A stretch of 64,000 nucleotides of DNA from Leifsonia virtsii (GCF_030433675.1 NZ_JAROCB010000003.1:248001-312000); one strand, 5' to 3'. Positions 1 through 9,075 are shown, counted from the stretch's first letter. Notes: generated by a model not told the origin, from the sequence alone. Translations and numbers: made by a program.

Positions 1-1
1 G

Positions 2-55
2 AAGAAGTCGAAGCGGAACAGGAAGGGGAGCGGCGATGCTGCTTCCGATCGCTAG
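2..55 (+). CDS. 3' end of an upstream gene, possibly the partner ABC exporter subunit
   Basis: An open frame enters from the left edge and stops at TAG 53-55, giving a lysine/arginine-rich tail of 17 residues. It overlaps the start of the next gene by about 20 bases. Paired ABC exporter half-subunits are often encoded in overlapping genes, so this may be the C-terminus of the partner half-transporter. That is inference only, because too little of the gene is inside the window to recognise it. Confidence 0.3.
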   Translation, partial: KKSKRNRKGSGDAASDR

Positions 56-1778
56 CACCGCGACGGTCCGGGCCACCGGCGTCCGGCTCATCCGCCAGCA
101 CCGCGGTGCGCTCTCCGTCGTGCTCGTGCTGCACACCCTCGCGGCGGTGGCCGGCCTCGCCGGGCCTGCGCTCATCGGCGTCATCATCGACGGCGTCACC
201 GGCCGCACGCTGGTCGCGAGCGGCATCGACGCCATCGCACTCATCCTGCTCGGGGCCATCGTCTGCCAGGCGGTGCTCATCCGGTTCGCCCAGCGGCAGT
301 CGATGGTGCTCGGCGAGGGCGTCTTCGCGCAGCTGCGCGAGGAGTTCCTCGCGACCGTCGCGCGCCTCCCGCTCTCCACGGTGGAGGCGGCGGGGACCGG
401 CGACCTGCTGGCGCGCACCACCAACGACATCCAGTCGGTCGCGCAGACCGTGCGGTTCGGCGTCCCGCGCATCCTGGTCGCCGGCGTCACGGCCGTGCTG
501 ACCGTGGTCGCCGCGTTCCTGGTGAACCCGGCGGTCGCCGTCGCGATGTTCGCCGGGGTGCCCATCCTGGTGATCGCCGCCCGGTGGTACCTCAAGCGCT
601 CGGGCCCGGGATACCAGCGCCAGCTGGCCTCGTACGCGACGCTCGGCGGCACCATCAGCGAGACGGTGGACGGCGTGCGCACCATCGAGGCGCTCAGCCT
701 GGCCCCGGCGCAGCGCGCGAAGATCGACGCCGCCCTGCGGGAGCGCCGCGACTCGGAGTGGTACACGCTGTGGCTGCGGTCGTGGTTCTTCCCCAGCACC
801 GACATCGCGTTCCTGCTCCCGGTGATCGTGGTGATCGCATGGGGCGCGTTCCTCGTCGGCGCGGGCGCGGCCTCCATCGGCGCCGTCACGGCGGTCGCCC
901 TCTACGCGATGCAGCTGGTGTCCCCGGTGGACGAGCTGATCAGCTGGCTGGACGAGATCCAGGTCGGCACCACGGCGCTCTCGCGCATCATCGGCGTCGC
1001 CGACGTGCCGGAGGACCGTCACCCGACCGGCGAGCAGCCGGCCGACGAGCACGTGGTCGCCGAGGACGTGCGGTTCTCGTACCGCGAGGGCACGGAGGTG
1101 CTGCACGGGGTGACCCTCGACCTCGCCGTCGGCGAGCGGCTCGCGATCGTGGGCCCGTCCGGCTCCGGCAAGTCGACCCTCGGCCGGCTCATGGCCGGCA
1201 TCACCGAGCCGAGCGGCGGACGCATCGTCGTCGGCGGCGTGCGGCTGGTCGACCTGCCGCTCGACGAACTGCGCAGCCACGTCGCGCTCGTCACGCAGGA
1301 GCACCACGTCTTCGTCGGCACCATCGCCGAGAACCTGTCGCTGGCCAAGCCCGGCGCGGGCCGCGACGAGCTGGCGCGCGCCCTCCGGGTGGTGGATGCG
1401 CTGCGCTGGGTCGCCGCCATGCCGCTCGGCCTCGACACGGTCGTCGGCTCGGGAGGCGTCGTGCTCACCCCGGCGCAGGCCCAGCAGCTGGCACTCGCCC
1501 GACTGGTGCTGCTCGACCCGCACACGCTGATCCTGGACGAGGCCACCTCCCTGCTCGACCCGACGGCCGCGCGCGACCTGGAGCGGGCGATGAACCGCGT
1601 CCTCGAGGGCCGGACGGTGGTCGCGATCGCGCACCGCCTGCACACCGCTCACGACGCCGACCGCATCGCCGTGGTGCGCGAAGGGCACGTGGAGGAGCTC
1701 GGCAGTCACGACGAGCTGGTGGCGGCGGGCGGAGCCTACGCCGAGCTGTGGGCGTCGTGGCACGGGGGCGGACGATGA
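36..1778 (+). CDS. ABC exporter half-subunit, fused membrane and ATPase domains, degenerate signature motif
   Basis: Predicted inner-membrane ABC exporter subunit of 580 residues: six membrane helices in roughly residues 15-310, then a nucleotide-binding domain. Walker A is at about 373-381 (GPSGSGKST), the Q-loop glutamine at 421, Walker B with DE at 501-502 and the H-loop histidine at 533. The signature motif reads LTPAQ (477-481) where LSGGQ is usual, so this half probably forms the weak ATP site of a heterodimer. The partner would be the gene cut off at the left edge. The stop overlaps the next start in ATGA, implying translational coupling. The substrate cannot be told from sequence. Confidence 0.9.
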   Translation: MLLPIASTATVRATGVRLIRQHRGALSVVLVLHTLAAVAGLAGPALIGVIIDGVTGRTLVASGIDAIALILLGAIVCQAVLIRFAQRQSMVLGEGVFAQLREEFLATVARLPLSTVEAAGTGDLLARTTNDIQSVAQTVRFGVPRILVAGVTAVLTVVAAFLVNPAVAVAMFAGVPILVIAARWYLKRSGPGYQRQLASYATLGGTISETVDGVRTIEALSLAPAQRAKIDAALRERRDSEWYTLWLRSWFFPSTDIAFLLPVIVVIAWGAFLVGAGAASIGAVTAVALYAMQLVSPVDELISWLDEIQVGTTALSRIIGVADVPEDRHPTGEQPADEHVVAEDVRFSYREGTEVLHGVTLDLAVGERLAIVGPSGSGKSTLGRLMAGITEPSGGRIVVGGVRLVDLPLDELRSHVALVTQEHHVFVGTIAENLSLAKPGAGRDELARALRVVDALRWVAAMPLGLDTVVGSGGVVLTPAQAQQLALARLVLLDPHTLILDEATSLLDPTAARDLERAMNRVLEGRTVVAIAHRLHTAHDADRIAVVREGHVEELGSHDELVAAGGAYAELWASWHGGGR

Positions 1779-3622
1779 CCGCGCGGTCGCCGCTGGCCTG
1801 GCGCGGCGTGGTCGAGGGCTTCTACGGCGAGCCGTGGTCGCACGCCGACCGGCTGGCCTGGTTCGACCGTGCAGGCGCACTCGGGCTCGACCACTACGTC
1901 TACGCGCCGAAGGACGACCCCTGGCACCGCGAGGAGTGGCGCGAGCCGTATCCCGCCGACCGGCTGGCGTCGCTCGCGTCTCTCGCCGCCGCAGCGGAGC
2001 AGCGCGGCGTGCGGTTCGTCTACGCGATCTCGCCCGGGCTGTCGATGCGCTACGACGACCCGGAGGAGCACCGCACGCTCGCCGCGAAGTGCCGTCAGCT
2101 GCTGGAGGCGGGCATCCACTCGTTCGCGCTGCTGTTCGACGACGTCCCGATGGACGAGCCGGAGGCTCTCGGCCGCGCCCACGGCGAGACCGGCGCGCGG
2201 TTCGAGCGCGGGTTCCTCCGGCCCGCGGGCATCGACGAGCCGGTGCTGCTGTGCCCGACCGACTACGCCGGTGTCGCCGCGACGCCCTATCGCACCGGGC
2301 TCGCCGATGCGCTCCCGGCGGACGCACGGCTGTTCTGGACCGGGGCGGACATCGTGGTCGGCGAGGTCACGGCGGAGCAGATCCGCCTGGCCGTCGAGAG
2401 CTACGGCCGCGAGCTTGTGCTGTGGGACAACTTCCCGGTCAACGACTTCGACCGCTCCCGCGTCTTCCTCGGCCCGCTGACCGGCCGCGCGACGGCGCCG
2501 GGGCTCGTCGGCATCGCCGCGAACCCCATGGTGGAGGCCGCGGCCTCGCGGTTCGCGCTGCACACGGTAGCCGAGTGGGCCGCCGACCCGGAGGCGTACG
2601 AGCCCGCGGCCGCGGCTTCGCGCGCCTATGCGGAGGTCGCCGGACCGGGCGAGGGGCTGCGCACTCTCGTGGACGCGTGCAGCGCGTGGCCGCCCGGAGC
2701 GCCGCGCTGGCCACGACTCGACGAGCTGGTGTCGCACGAGCGCTGGGATGCGGCGGAGGCGCTGCTCGGGCGGCTCGCCGACACGCACGCGGAACCGGGC
2801 ACGGCCCCCGACCTGGCGGTCCAGCTCGCGCCGTGGGTCGCCGCCGCGCGTGCCGCAGGCGCCGCCGGCGTACTCGCCTGCCGGGTGCTCGTCGCGGACA
2901 CAGGCGGCCCGGCCGTCCCCGACGTCGATACGCTCCTCGCCGCGCGCCGCGCGCTCGAAGCCGAGTACGCGGACGTCGCCCGCGGCGCCGTGCTGTCGCT
3001 GCTCGACGCGGCCCTCGAACGTCTCGGCGTCGCCCCGCAGCGCGGCCGCGGCGACGGCGCGCTCATCGCCGTGCTCACGGGCGAGAACCCGGCGCCGGGC
3101 GACCGCGAGCTGGTCGAGTTCCTCGGCGCCTCCGGCTTCCGCGCGCACCTCGGCGACGACCCCGCGGCCGACCTGCTCGTCGTCACGCGCGCCGCGCCGG
3201 AGCAGCTCGCCGCATCCGCCGCCGGCCGCCCGGTGCCGCTGCTGGCCTGGGGGCACCTGGTGCCGCTCGGGATGGCATCGGCGTCCACCGTCCCGCTCTC
3301 GCTCGACCGCATCCACATCGCCGACGCCGACCACCCCGTGGCGGCCGGGCTCGACGGCGAGGTGGTGGTCTACCGCGGCCGGTCGAAGCTGACGATCGGC
3401 GACCCGCCCGACGCCGCGGCCGTCGTCGCACGCGACCCGGAGTCGGGCCGCGCCGTCATCGGCGTCACCCCGGCGGGAGCCACCCTCGCCGACGGGAGCG
3501 TCGCGCCCGCCGCCCGGGCCACCTTCTTCCTCGCCGCCGACGGCTTCGCCCCCTGGCTCGTGACCCCCGAAGCCCGCACCCTCCTCCTCGCCACCGTCCG
3601 CACCCTCCTCGAACCGTCCTGA
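1775..3622 (+). CDS. GH84-type beta-N-acetylglucosaminidase
   Basis: Predicted glycoside hydrolase of family 84 (O-GlcNAcase/hyaluronidase group), which removes beta-linked N-acetylglucosamine by substrate-assisted catalysis. The N-terminal barrel opens with GVVEGFYGEPW and carries the catalytic Asp pair at residues 122-123 (LLFDDVP). A C-terminal stretch from about residue 430 looks like a separate alpha/beta domain, perhaps related to ThuA or glutamine-amidotransferase folds; this is tentative. There is no signal peptide, so it is likely cytoplasmic. The start ATG at 1775 overlaps the stop of the ABC gene by 4 bases, so import or export of an amino-sugar glycoside is a reasonable but unproven link. 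Length 615 residues. Confidence 0.85.
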   Translation: MTARSPLAWRGVVEGFYGEPWSHADRLAWFDRAGALGLDHYVYAPKDDPWHREEWREPYPADRLASLASLAAAAEQRGVRFVYAISPGLSMRYDDPEEHRTLAAKCRQLLEAGIHSFALLFDDVPMDEPEALGRAHGETGARFERGFLRPAGIDEPVLLCPTDYAGVAATPYRTGLADALPADARLFWTGADIVVGEVTAEQIRLAVESYGRELVLWDNFPVNDFDRSRVFLGPLTGRATAPGLVGIAANPMVEAAASRFALHTVAEWAADPEAYEPAAAASRAYAEVAGPGEGLRTLVDACSAWPPGAPRWPRLDELVSHERWDAAEALLGRLADTHAEPGTAPDLAVQLAPWVAAARAAGAAGVLACRVLVADTGGPAVPDVDTLLAARRALEAEYADVARGAVLSLLDAALERLGVAPQRGRGDGALIAVLTGENPAPGDRELVEFLGASGFRAHLGDDPAADLLVVTRAAPEQLAASAAGRPVPLLAWGHLVPLGMASASTVPLSLDRIHIADADHPVAAGLDGEVVVYRGRSKLTIGDPPDAAAVVARDPESGRAVIGVTPAGATLADGSVAPAARATFFLAADGFAPWLVTPEARTLLLATVRTLLEPS

Positions 3623-3628
3623 CCCCGC

Positions 3629-3686
3629 CGAGTTGCACGTCGTGGCGGCTATTCCGCCGGGATAGTCGCCACAAGGTGCAGCTCGA
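3629..3686. repeat. 58-nt palindromic repeat, family A copy 1
   Basis: Starts CGAGTTGCACGTCGTGG and ends in an imperfect inverse of it. It lies between the GH84 gene and the Stealth gene, both on the plus strand. Four other copies of the same 58-nt length occur at 28619, 34413, 40416 and 44279. Confidence 0.85.
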
Positions 3687-3713
3687 CCGGTCGGCCTCCG
3701 CCGGGAACCGGCC

Positions 3714-3719
3714 TAGAGT
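3714..3719 (+). promoter_or_regulatory. Possible -10 element (TAGAGT) for a leaderless Stealth gene transcript
   Basis: TAGAGT fits the TANNNT form and ends 9 bases before the ATG at 3729. No Shine-Dalgarno sequence lies between them, so transcription would begin at or next to the start codon. No clear -35 hexamer is seen. Confidence 0.35.
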
Positions 3720-3728
3720 GAAGCTGTA

Positions 3729-5321
3729 ATGGCAGAGCTTCCTCCCGCATCCCTCTCCGACCAGCCCGAGCCCGTCGTCGTCACCAGCGACCAAGGCACG
3801 AGCGTGCGCCGGCTCACCCGCGACGACGTCGTTCAGCGCAAGGGGCTGTGGACGCTCGTCTCGGGCCCCTTCACGCCCCGCGAGTCGATGATCGAAGACC
3901 TCCTCGCGGTCCGCGACGCCCTCGACGAGGCCGGCATCGAGTACCTTCTGGTGCGCGACGACGACAACCGCCTGATCGTCGCGCTCGACCGCCGCAGGCG
4001 CAAGGAGGTCGCCGCCGCCCTCGCGCAGGCCTTCGCCGACGAGCCCTTCTATGCGCGCAGCATCGATCCCGAACGGGATGCGCACGGCGACGACCTGCTC
4101 ATCGCCGACGGCCGCCTCTCACGCCGCAAGGCCGACATCCTGCGCGTCTACCGCCCGCGCCTCGAACCGATCGGCCGGCTGCGCTACGGCGCCGACACCG
4201 CGTTCCAGCTGGAGTTCTGGAAGTTCGGCGACGACGAGATCACCGCGCCCCGCGAGAACGCGCTGATGCGCCCCCGCCTGCCCCGCGGCGAGGCCGTCGA
4301 GGCCGAGGTGGAGCTGTACGGTCGCCGCTGGCGCACGCTGCAGCACATGTTCGACCCGCTCTCCAGCGACATCCGGTTCGACATCGACATCGTGTTCTCC
4401 TGGGTCGACGGCTCCAGCGCCGAGTACCAGCGGCAGCGGGCCGCGCAGATGGCGTCGTACGTCGTCGGCGAGGGCGACGACAACGAGGCCAGGTACCGGC
4501 AGATCGACGAGCTCAAGTACGCGCTGCGCAGCATCCACATGTTCGCGCCGTGGATCCGCAACATCTACATCGCGACCGACTCCCCGGTGCCGGCGTGGCT
4601 GGACCCCGAGCACCCGCGCATCCACATCATGCGCAGCGAGGACTTCTTCTCCGACCCGTCGACGCTGCCCACGCACAACTCGCACGCCGTCGAGAGCCAG
4701 CTGCACCACATCCCGGGACTCTCCGAGCACTTCCTGTACTCGAACGACGACATGTTCATCGGCCGGCCGCTCTCCCCCGACGTGTTCTTCTCGCCGGGCG
4801 GCGTGACCAAGTTCGTGGAGGCGGGCACCCGCATCGGCCTCGGCGAGACCGACCCGGCCAGGAGCGGCTTCGAGAACGCCGCCCGCGTCAACCGCCGGCT
4901 GCTCTGGGAGCGGTTCGGCGCGGTCACCACGCGCCACCTGGAGCACTGCGCGGCCCCGCTGCGGATCAGCGTGCTGCGGGAGATGGAGGCGGAGTTCGCC
5001 GACGATTTCCGGCGCACCGCGTCCAGCCCGTTCCGCTCGGCGACCGACATCTCGGTCACCAACTCGCTGTACCACTATTACGCGCTGATGACCGGGCGGG
5101 CGGTCACGCAGACGCAGGCGAAGGTGCTCTACATCGAGACGACGCTGCGGCAGGCGCCCGACATGATGCGGCGGCTGCTGAAGAAGCGCGACCAGGACAT
5201 GTTCTGCCTCAACGACGGCTCCAAGCCCGAGATCGACCCGGCGGAACGCACCCGCATCGTCACCGACTTCCTCGAGCGCTACTTCCCCTTCCCCGCCCCC
5301 TGGGAGCGCCCCGCCTCCTAA
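3729..5321 (+). CDS. Stealth family sugar-phosphate transferase
   Basis: A 530-residue protein of the Stealth family, enzymes that transfer a sugar-1-phosphate from a nucleotide sugar onto capsule or cell-wall polysaccharide. The conserved region 2 signature is seen as DIDIVFSWVDGSS (from about residue 217), followed by the ELKYALRSI stretch. A later conserved block has LYSNDDMFIG near residue 339. The N-terminal 200 residues are charged and match the conserved region 1 position loosely. There is no signal peptide or membrane helix, so it acts in the cytoplasm on lipid-linked or nucleotide substrates. It stands alone, with repeat elements on both sides. Confidence 0.88.
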   Translation: MAELPPASLSDQPEPVVVTSDQGTSVRRLTRDDVVQRKGLWTLVSGPFTPRESMIEDLLAVRDALDEAGIEYLLVRDDDNRLIVALDRRRRKEVAAALAQAFADEPFYARSIDPERDAHGDDLLIADGRLSRRKADILRVYRPRLEPIGRLRYGADTAFQLEFWKFGDDEITAPRENALMRPRLPRGEAVEAEVELYGRRWRTLQHMFDPLSSDIRFDIDIVFSWVDGSSAEYQRQRAAQMASYVVGEGDDNEARYRQIDELKYALRSIHMFAPWIRNIYIATDSPVPAWLDPEHPRIHIMRSEDFFSDPSTLPTHNSHAVESQLHHIPGLSEHFLYSNDDMFIGRPLSPDVFFSPGGVTKFVEAGTRIGLGETDPARSGFENAARVNRRLLWERFGAVTTRHLEHCAAPLRISVLREMEAEFADDFRRTASSPFRSATDISVTNSLYHYYALMTGRAVTQTQAKVLYIETTLRQAPDMMRRLLKKRDQDMFCLNDGSKPEIDPAERTRIVTDFLERYFPFPAPWERPAS

Positions 5322-5332
5322 CGCGCCCCCCA

Positions 5333-5398
5333 CCGTCGAGTCCGCAAAGACTGCACGCTCGCACGGCGTGTCGCGTGCAGTCTTTGCGGACTCGACGG
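5333..5398. terminator. Perfect 26-bp palindrome between convergent genes
   Basis: Arms 5333-5358 and 5373-5398 are exact reverse complements (26 bp) around a 14-nt loop. It lies between the 3' ends of the Stealth gene (+) and the phosphodiesterase gene (-), so it can act as a bidirectional terminator. There is no T-tract. The size and placement resemble the family A repeats, but the sequence is different. Confidence 0.8.
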
Positions 5399-5409
5399 CG
5401 GGCTGAGGG

Positions 5410-6333
5410 TCAGGCGAGGATGGTGACGGGCTCGGTGGGCAGCTCGCGGCGAGCGGCCGGCGGGATGCGGATGCCGTCGGCGGCCAGGCGGCGGGCCGAC
5501 TCCTCGGCATCGATGTAGTCGAGCGTCGGGTAGTGGCCGAGCGGCACGACCGAGTGCAGCACCGTGTTCGGGTACACGTGCACCAGGTTGAAGGCGAGCG
5601 CACCGTCGCGGCCGCGCGTCCCTCCCACCGGCACGTTGAGGTCCTGCGTGTAGCAGCTCGCCGACGCCACCGACACCGGGATGCCCGCGAAGGTCGCCGT
5701 CGACGAGTAGTGCAGGTGCCCGGCGAGGATGCTGCGCACGTCGCTCCCCTCGAGCACCTCACGCAGCTGCGACTGGTCGCGCAGCTCCACCGACACCGCG
5801 AGGTCGAGCACGCTCGGCACGGGCGGGTGGTGCATCGCCAGGATGGTGCCCTCGGGCGCGGCGCTGGCCAGCTCGGCCGCCAGCCAGTCCAGTTGCGACT
5901 CGCTCACGTCGCCGTAGTGGTGGCCCGGCACGGTGGAGTCGAGCACGATCACCCGCAGGCCGCCGATCCAGTACACGTCGTCGATCGGCGAGGCGTCCCC
6001 GAGCTCGTCGCGCAGCCCCTGCCGGAACGACGCCCGGTCGTCGTGGTTGCCCATCACCCAGATGATGCGCGCACCCATCCGCTCCGCCGCCGGCTCCACG
6101 AGCGAGCGCAGCCGCGCGTACGCGTCCGGCTGCCCGCGATCGGCGAGGTCGCCGGTGAACACGATCGCCTCCGGCCGTCCGCCCGACGCCTCGACCTCCT
6201 GGAGGAGGGCGCGCAGGTGCTGCTCGCTGTCGACGGTGCCGTAGAGGCGTTCACCTCCCGCCAGCAGGTGCGTGTCGCTGATGTGCAGGAGGAAGTGGTC
6301 CGGCCGCGGGTACTCCGCGATTCGCGTCTTCAC
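5410..6333 (-). CDS. Class III cyclic-nucleotide phosphodiesterase-like metallophosphoesterase
   Basis: Predicted calcineurin-type metallophosphoesterase of the CpdA/Icc group, with the full set of metal-binding motifs in order: SDTHL, GDLAD, GNHDD, MHHPP and GHLHYS. Family members hydrolyse cyclic AMP or other phosphodiesters in the cytoplasm using two metal ions; the true substrate here is unknown. The frame is open up to an ATG at 6375, but homologous proteins begin close to the [11 protein letters not shown] block, so the GTG at 6333 (307 residues) is preferred. It lies just downstream of the beta-mannosidase gene on the same strand and could be cotranscribed with it. Confidence 0.82.
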   Translation of the reverse strand: MKTRIAEYPRPDHFLLHISDTHLLAGGERLYGTVDSEQHLRALLQEVEASGGRPEAIVFTGDLADRGQPDAYARLRSLVEPAAERMGARIIWVMGNHDDRASFRQGLRDELGDASPIDDVYWIGGLRVIVLDSTVPGHHYGDVSESQLDWLAAELASAAPEGTILAMHHPPVPSVLDLAVSVELRDQSQLREVLEGSDVRSILAGHLHYSSTATFAGIPVSVASASCYTQDLNVPVGGTRGRDGALAFNLVHVYPNTVLHSVVPLGHYPTLDYIDAEESARRLAADGIRIPPAARRELPTEPVTILA

Positions 6334-6399
6334 GGGCCCTATCACACCACTCCCGTCTGAACACCCCGTGAACATGTCCGGTGTGCCGCCTGGATCGGC

Positions 6400-9042
6400 T
6401 CAGTCCAGGTCGATCGGCTCGGCATTCCACGCCTCCACCCGGACTGCGGCACCATACCGGGATTCCAGGATGCGCTCCTCCCCCGGCAGCAGCGGTCGCG
6501 GATCCCCGCCCACCGCCGAGGGCGCTCCGCCTGCGGCCGGACGCGGGTCGACCAGCCGCACCGTCAGCGCCGCCGACGACCCGGCGTTCCGCACCCGCAC
6601 GGCTCCGTCCGCGTCGCGCGACGCCTCCAGCCGCGGGGCGGCCACGTCGAACAACGCGGCGAAGTCGTGCGTCGTCGTCGCGAGCATCCGCTCCCGGTCG
6701 AGCTCGCCTGCCGCGTCGCGCCACTCCGCCTCCCACAGGAACACCTCCGGCAGCGCGGCGACCGGCACCTCCAGCGTCCCGACCGCTGCCGGGTGCCCCA
6801 CCGCAGGGGCGGTGAACGCCGTCTCCGCCACGACAGCACCGTCGAGCCCGAGCGCGCGCACGGCGACCGTCGAGCCGGCGGCCACCGCATCCACCGCCTC
6901 CGCCCACAGCCACACCTCGGCCGACGCCATCCGCTCGCCGCCCCACACCGCGCGGGACACCCGAAGGGTCGCCCGACGCCGCTCGAACGCCCGCGTCACG
7001 GCGAAGTACGCCGGCTTCGGGTCGCCGCGGAAGTCGACCGCCGCCGTGCACCACGCGTTCGGATGGCTCTCGTTCAGCTGCCACGGCAGCACCATGCTGC
7101 AGCGCGGGAACCTCCGCCGGTCCGCCTCGACCGAGTACTGCAGTCCCGTCGCCTGCAGCAGCTGCGAGGCGCGGTTGAGCGTCTCCAGCGTGTCCGGGCG
7201 GCCGCCGAACAGCTCGACGACCTGGTCGGCGTTGTTCCACCACTCGCCCAGGTGCCGGTAGACCGGGTTCGTGCGGTCGGCGGGCCAGCGGTCGGACTCG
7301 GGGATGAGCGCCTCCAGCGAGCGCAGGTTCGTCATCCCCTCCACCCCGAACTCGGTGTGCGCGAGGTTCGTGCCCGCGTTCGCCAGCGTGTAGTGGCCGA
7401 CGAGACCCTGGTGCTCCCACGGGCCGTGCACGTCGTGCTGGCCGTCCGGGTTCGCGTTGATGCGGTCGAGCCGGTTGTGGAACTCCGGCCCGGTCGGCGA
7501 GGTCGGCAGCCACGCGCGATCCGGGTCGAGCCGCGCGACCGTGCCGGAGAGCGCGGCGAGCACCGGAGAGCGGTCGTCGGAGAGCGGCACCCCGCCCTGG
7601 TCGAGCTCGTTGCCGCCGCCCCAGACGAGCAGCGAGGGATGGTGCACCCGGGTCGGCACGATCGCCTCCGCCTCGGCGCGCATGAGCTCGACGAACGCGG
7701 GGTCCTCGCTCGGCGCGCTCTGCATCCCGGAGCTGGACTGCGAGAACTCCTGCCACACCAGCAGCCCGATCCGGTCGCAGGTGGCGTAGAAGTGCTCCGA
7801 CTCGATCAGGCCACCGCCCCAGACGCGCACCAGCCGCGCGCCGGAGGCGGCTGCCAACCCGAGCAGGTGCTCGACGCGGGCCTCGTCGATGGAGCCGAAC
7901 ATCGCGTCCGCCGGTGTCCAGTTCCAGCCGAGCAGCGGGACCGTCACGCCGTTCACGACCGCCGTGTAGGGCAGCGCATCTGCCGGCGCGCCTGCGTTCG
8001 GCACCAGCCGGGCCGTGCGGAAGCCGACCTGCCGCTCCGTGCGGTCGGCCTCGCCGGCGTCGTCGGCGAGCGCGACCGTCACGGTGTGGAGCGGCTGCTC
8101 CCCGAACGTGTTCGGCCACCAGAGGGCGGGGTCCGGGATGTTGACCCTCGCGCGCCCGACGGTCGCGTCCACCTCGGCAGTGCCGAGCGTGCGTCCGTCG
8201 CGGGAGACCGTCACCGTCACCCTGAGCGGACCGGCGTCCGGCCCGGCGTCCGGGCCGGCGTCCGCCGCCCGTCCGTCCATCGGCGCCTCCCACTCCACCT
8301 CCACGACCCCGACGCCCGCCTCGAGGTGCGACATCTTGTCGCCGCTCGGCGCGAGGGGAGACATCATGTCGCCACTGGGCGGGGCGCCGAGCCGGGTTCG
8401 CACCGTGACGTCGCCGAGCAGGGCGCGGCCGAAGCGTAGGCGGGCGCTCTTCCAGACGCCCTGGTGCCGGAGACGCGGCGAGAAGTCCCAGCCGTAGCCG
8501 AGGCGGGGCGTGTGGACGCGCACCCGCTCCGTGCGGCCCACCTGCGGCTCCGAGTCGGGCGCCGGGTGCACGCGCAGGGCCAGCTTGTGCCGCCCCTCGC
8601 CGCGGCGGGAGGCGTCCAGCGGCAGGCGGAGCCGGTGGTAGAGGCCGCGCACGGAGCCGAGCAGCTCGCCGTCCCAGTACACGTCCGCCGCCGGGTCGAT
8701 GCCGTCGAACTCCAGCACCGCGACGCCGTCGGCGGCCGCCGCATCCAGGTCGACCGCGCGGCGGTACACCCAGGAGCGCTCCGCCACCCACTCCGCGGCG
8801 CGGCTGTTGCGGCCGACGCGCGGATCCGGCAGCTCGCCCGCCCGGTGCAGGTCGTCGACCACCGCCCCGGGGACCCGCGCCGGCAGCCAGCCGGGAGCCG
8901 CGGCGATGGCGACGGAGGCCTCAGCCACGTTGTTGCCCGCCTCGGGCAGCGGCGCCCCCAGGTACCACTCCGCGGTGTCCCCGAGGGCCTCCCGGATGCT
9001 CCACTGCTCGCCGTCCAGAACGATCGTCGTCGATGTGCTCAC
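6400..9042 (-). CDS. GH2-family beta-mannosidase
   Basis: An 880-residue glycoside hydrolase family 2 protein with the layout of beta-mannosidases: jelly-roll N-terminal domain (YWDGELLG), immunoglobulin-like domains, a TIM barrel and C-terminal sandwich domains. The acid/base is Glu479 (GGGNELDQGG) and the nucleophile is Glu564 (HTEFGVEG). It would release terminal beta-mannose from imported manno-oligosaccharides; no signal peptide is present. The start is the GTG at 9042, as upstream codons run through the operator region. A low-complexity insert near residues 220-270 contains a palindromic DNA element and an Asp-Ala-Gly-Pro tandem repeat. The gene is probably under the LacI-type operator at 9062. 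Confidence 0.88.
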   Translation of the reverse strand: MSTSTTIVLDGEQWSIREALGDTAEWYLGAPLPEAGNNVAEASVAIAAAPGWLPARVPGAVVDDLHRAGELPDPRVGRNSRAAEWVAERSWVYRRAVDLDAAAADGVAVLEFDGIDPAADVYWDGELLGSVRGLYHRLRLPLDASRRGEGRHKLALRVHPAPDSEPQVGRTERVRVHTPRLGYGWDFSPRLRHQGVWKSARLRFGRALLGDVTVRTRLGAPPSGDMMSPLAPSGDKMSHLEAGVGVVEVEWEAPMDGRAADAGPDAGPDAGPLRVTVTVSRDGRTLGTAEVDATVGRARVNIPDPALWWPNTFGEQPLHTVTVALADDAGEADRTERQVGFRTARLVPNAGAPADALPYTAVVNGVTVPLLGWNWTPADAMFGSIDEARVEHLLGLAAASGARLVRVWGGGLIESEHFYATCDRIGLLVWQEFSQSSSGMQSAPSEDPAFVELMRAEAEAIVPTRVHHPSLLVWGGGNELDQGGVPLSDDRSPVLAALSGTVARLDPDRAWLPTSPTGPEFHNRLDRINANPDGQHDVHGPWEHQGLVGHYTLANAGTNLAHTEFGVEGMTNLRSLEALIPESDRWPADRTNPVYRHLGEWWNNADQVVELFGGRPDTLETLNRASQLLQATGLQYSVEADRRRFPRCSMVLPWQLNESHPNAWCTAAVDFRGDPKPAYFAVTRAFERRRATLRVSRAVWGGERMASAEVWLWAEAVDAVAAGSTVAVRALGLDGAVVAETAFTAPAVGHPAAVGTLEVPVAALPEVFLWEAEWRDAAGELDRERMLATTTHDFAALFDVAAPRLEASRDADGAVRVRNAGSSAALTVRLVDPRPAAGGAPSAVGGDPRPLLPGEERILESRYGAAVRVEAWNAEPIDLD
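8328..8373. repeat. Paired short palindromes inside the beta-mannosidase gene
   Basis: GCGACATCTTGTCGC at 8328-8342 and GACATCATGTC at 8360-8370 are two similar short palindromes, encoding the unusual peptide SGDMMSPLAPSGDKMSHLE. They fall in a spacer between enzyme domains, as expected for a captured mobile palindrome. Confidence 0.35.
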
Positions 9043-9061
9043 CCGATGATCATGCCGAATA

Positions 9062-9075
9062 TGGGAACGATTCCA
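9062..9075. promoter_or_regulatory. Probable LacI-family operator
   Basis: TGGGAACGATTCCA has the central CG and the partly symmetric arms typical of LacI/GalR-family operators. It sits between the divergent beta-mannosidase (start 9042) and the oxidoreductase gene (start 9173), so one repressor could control both. No LacI-type regulator is encoded in the window. Confidence 0.5.

Noticed and set aside
584-3622. One 1012-residue protein through the ABC and GH84 genes
   Set aside because: The first 390 codons are an Arg/Pro-rich out-of-frame reading of the ABC gene; the real GH84 start is ATG 1775.
5533-6360. Long plus-strand frame opposite the phosphodiesterase
   Set aside because: His/Arg/Val-rich antisense shadow with no motif, while the minus strand has all metallophosphoesterase motifs.
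8238-8268. Possible CRISPR or VNTR in the beta-mannosidase gene
   Set aside because: It is only a short GC-rich coding repeat (Gly-Pro-Asp-Ala) of about 12 bases; no spacers are present.
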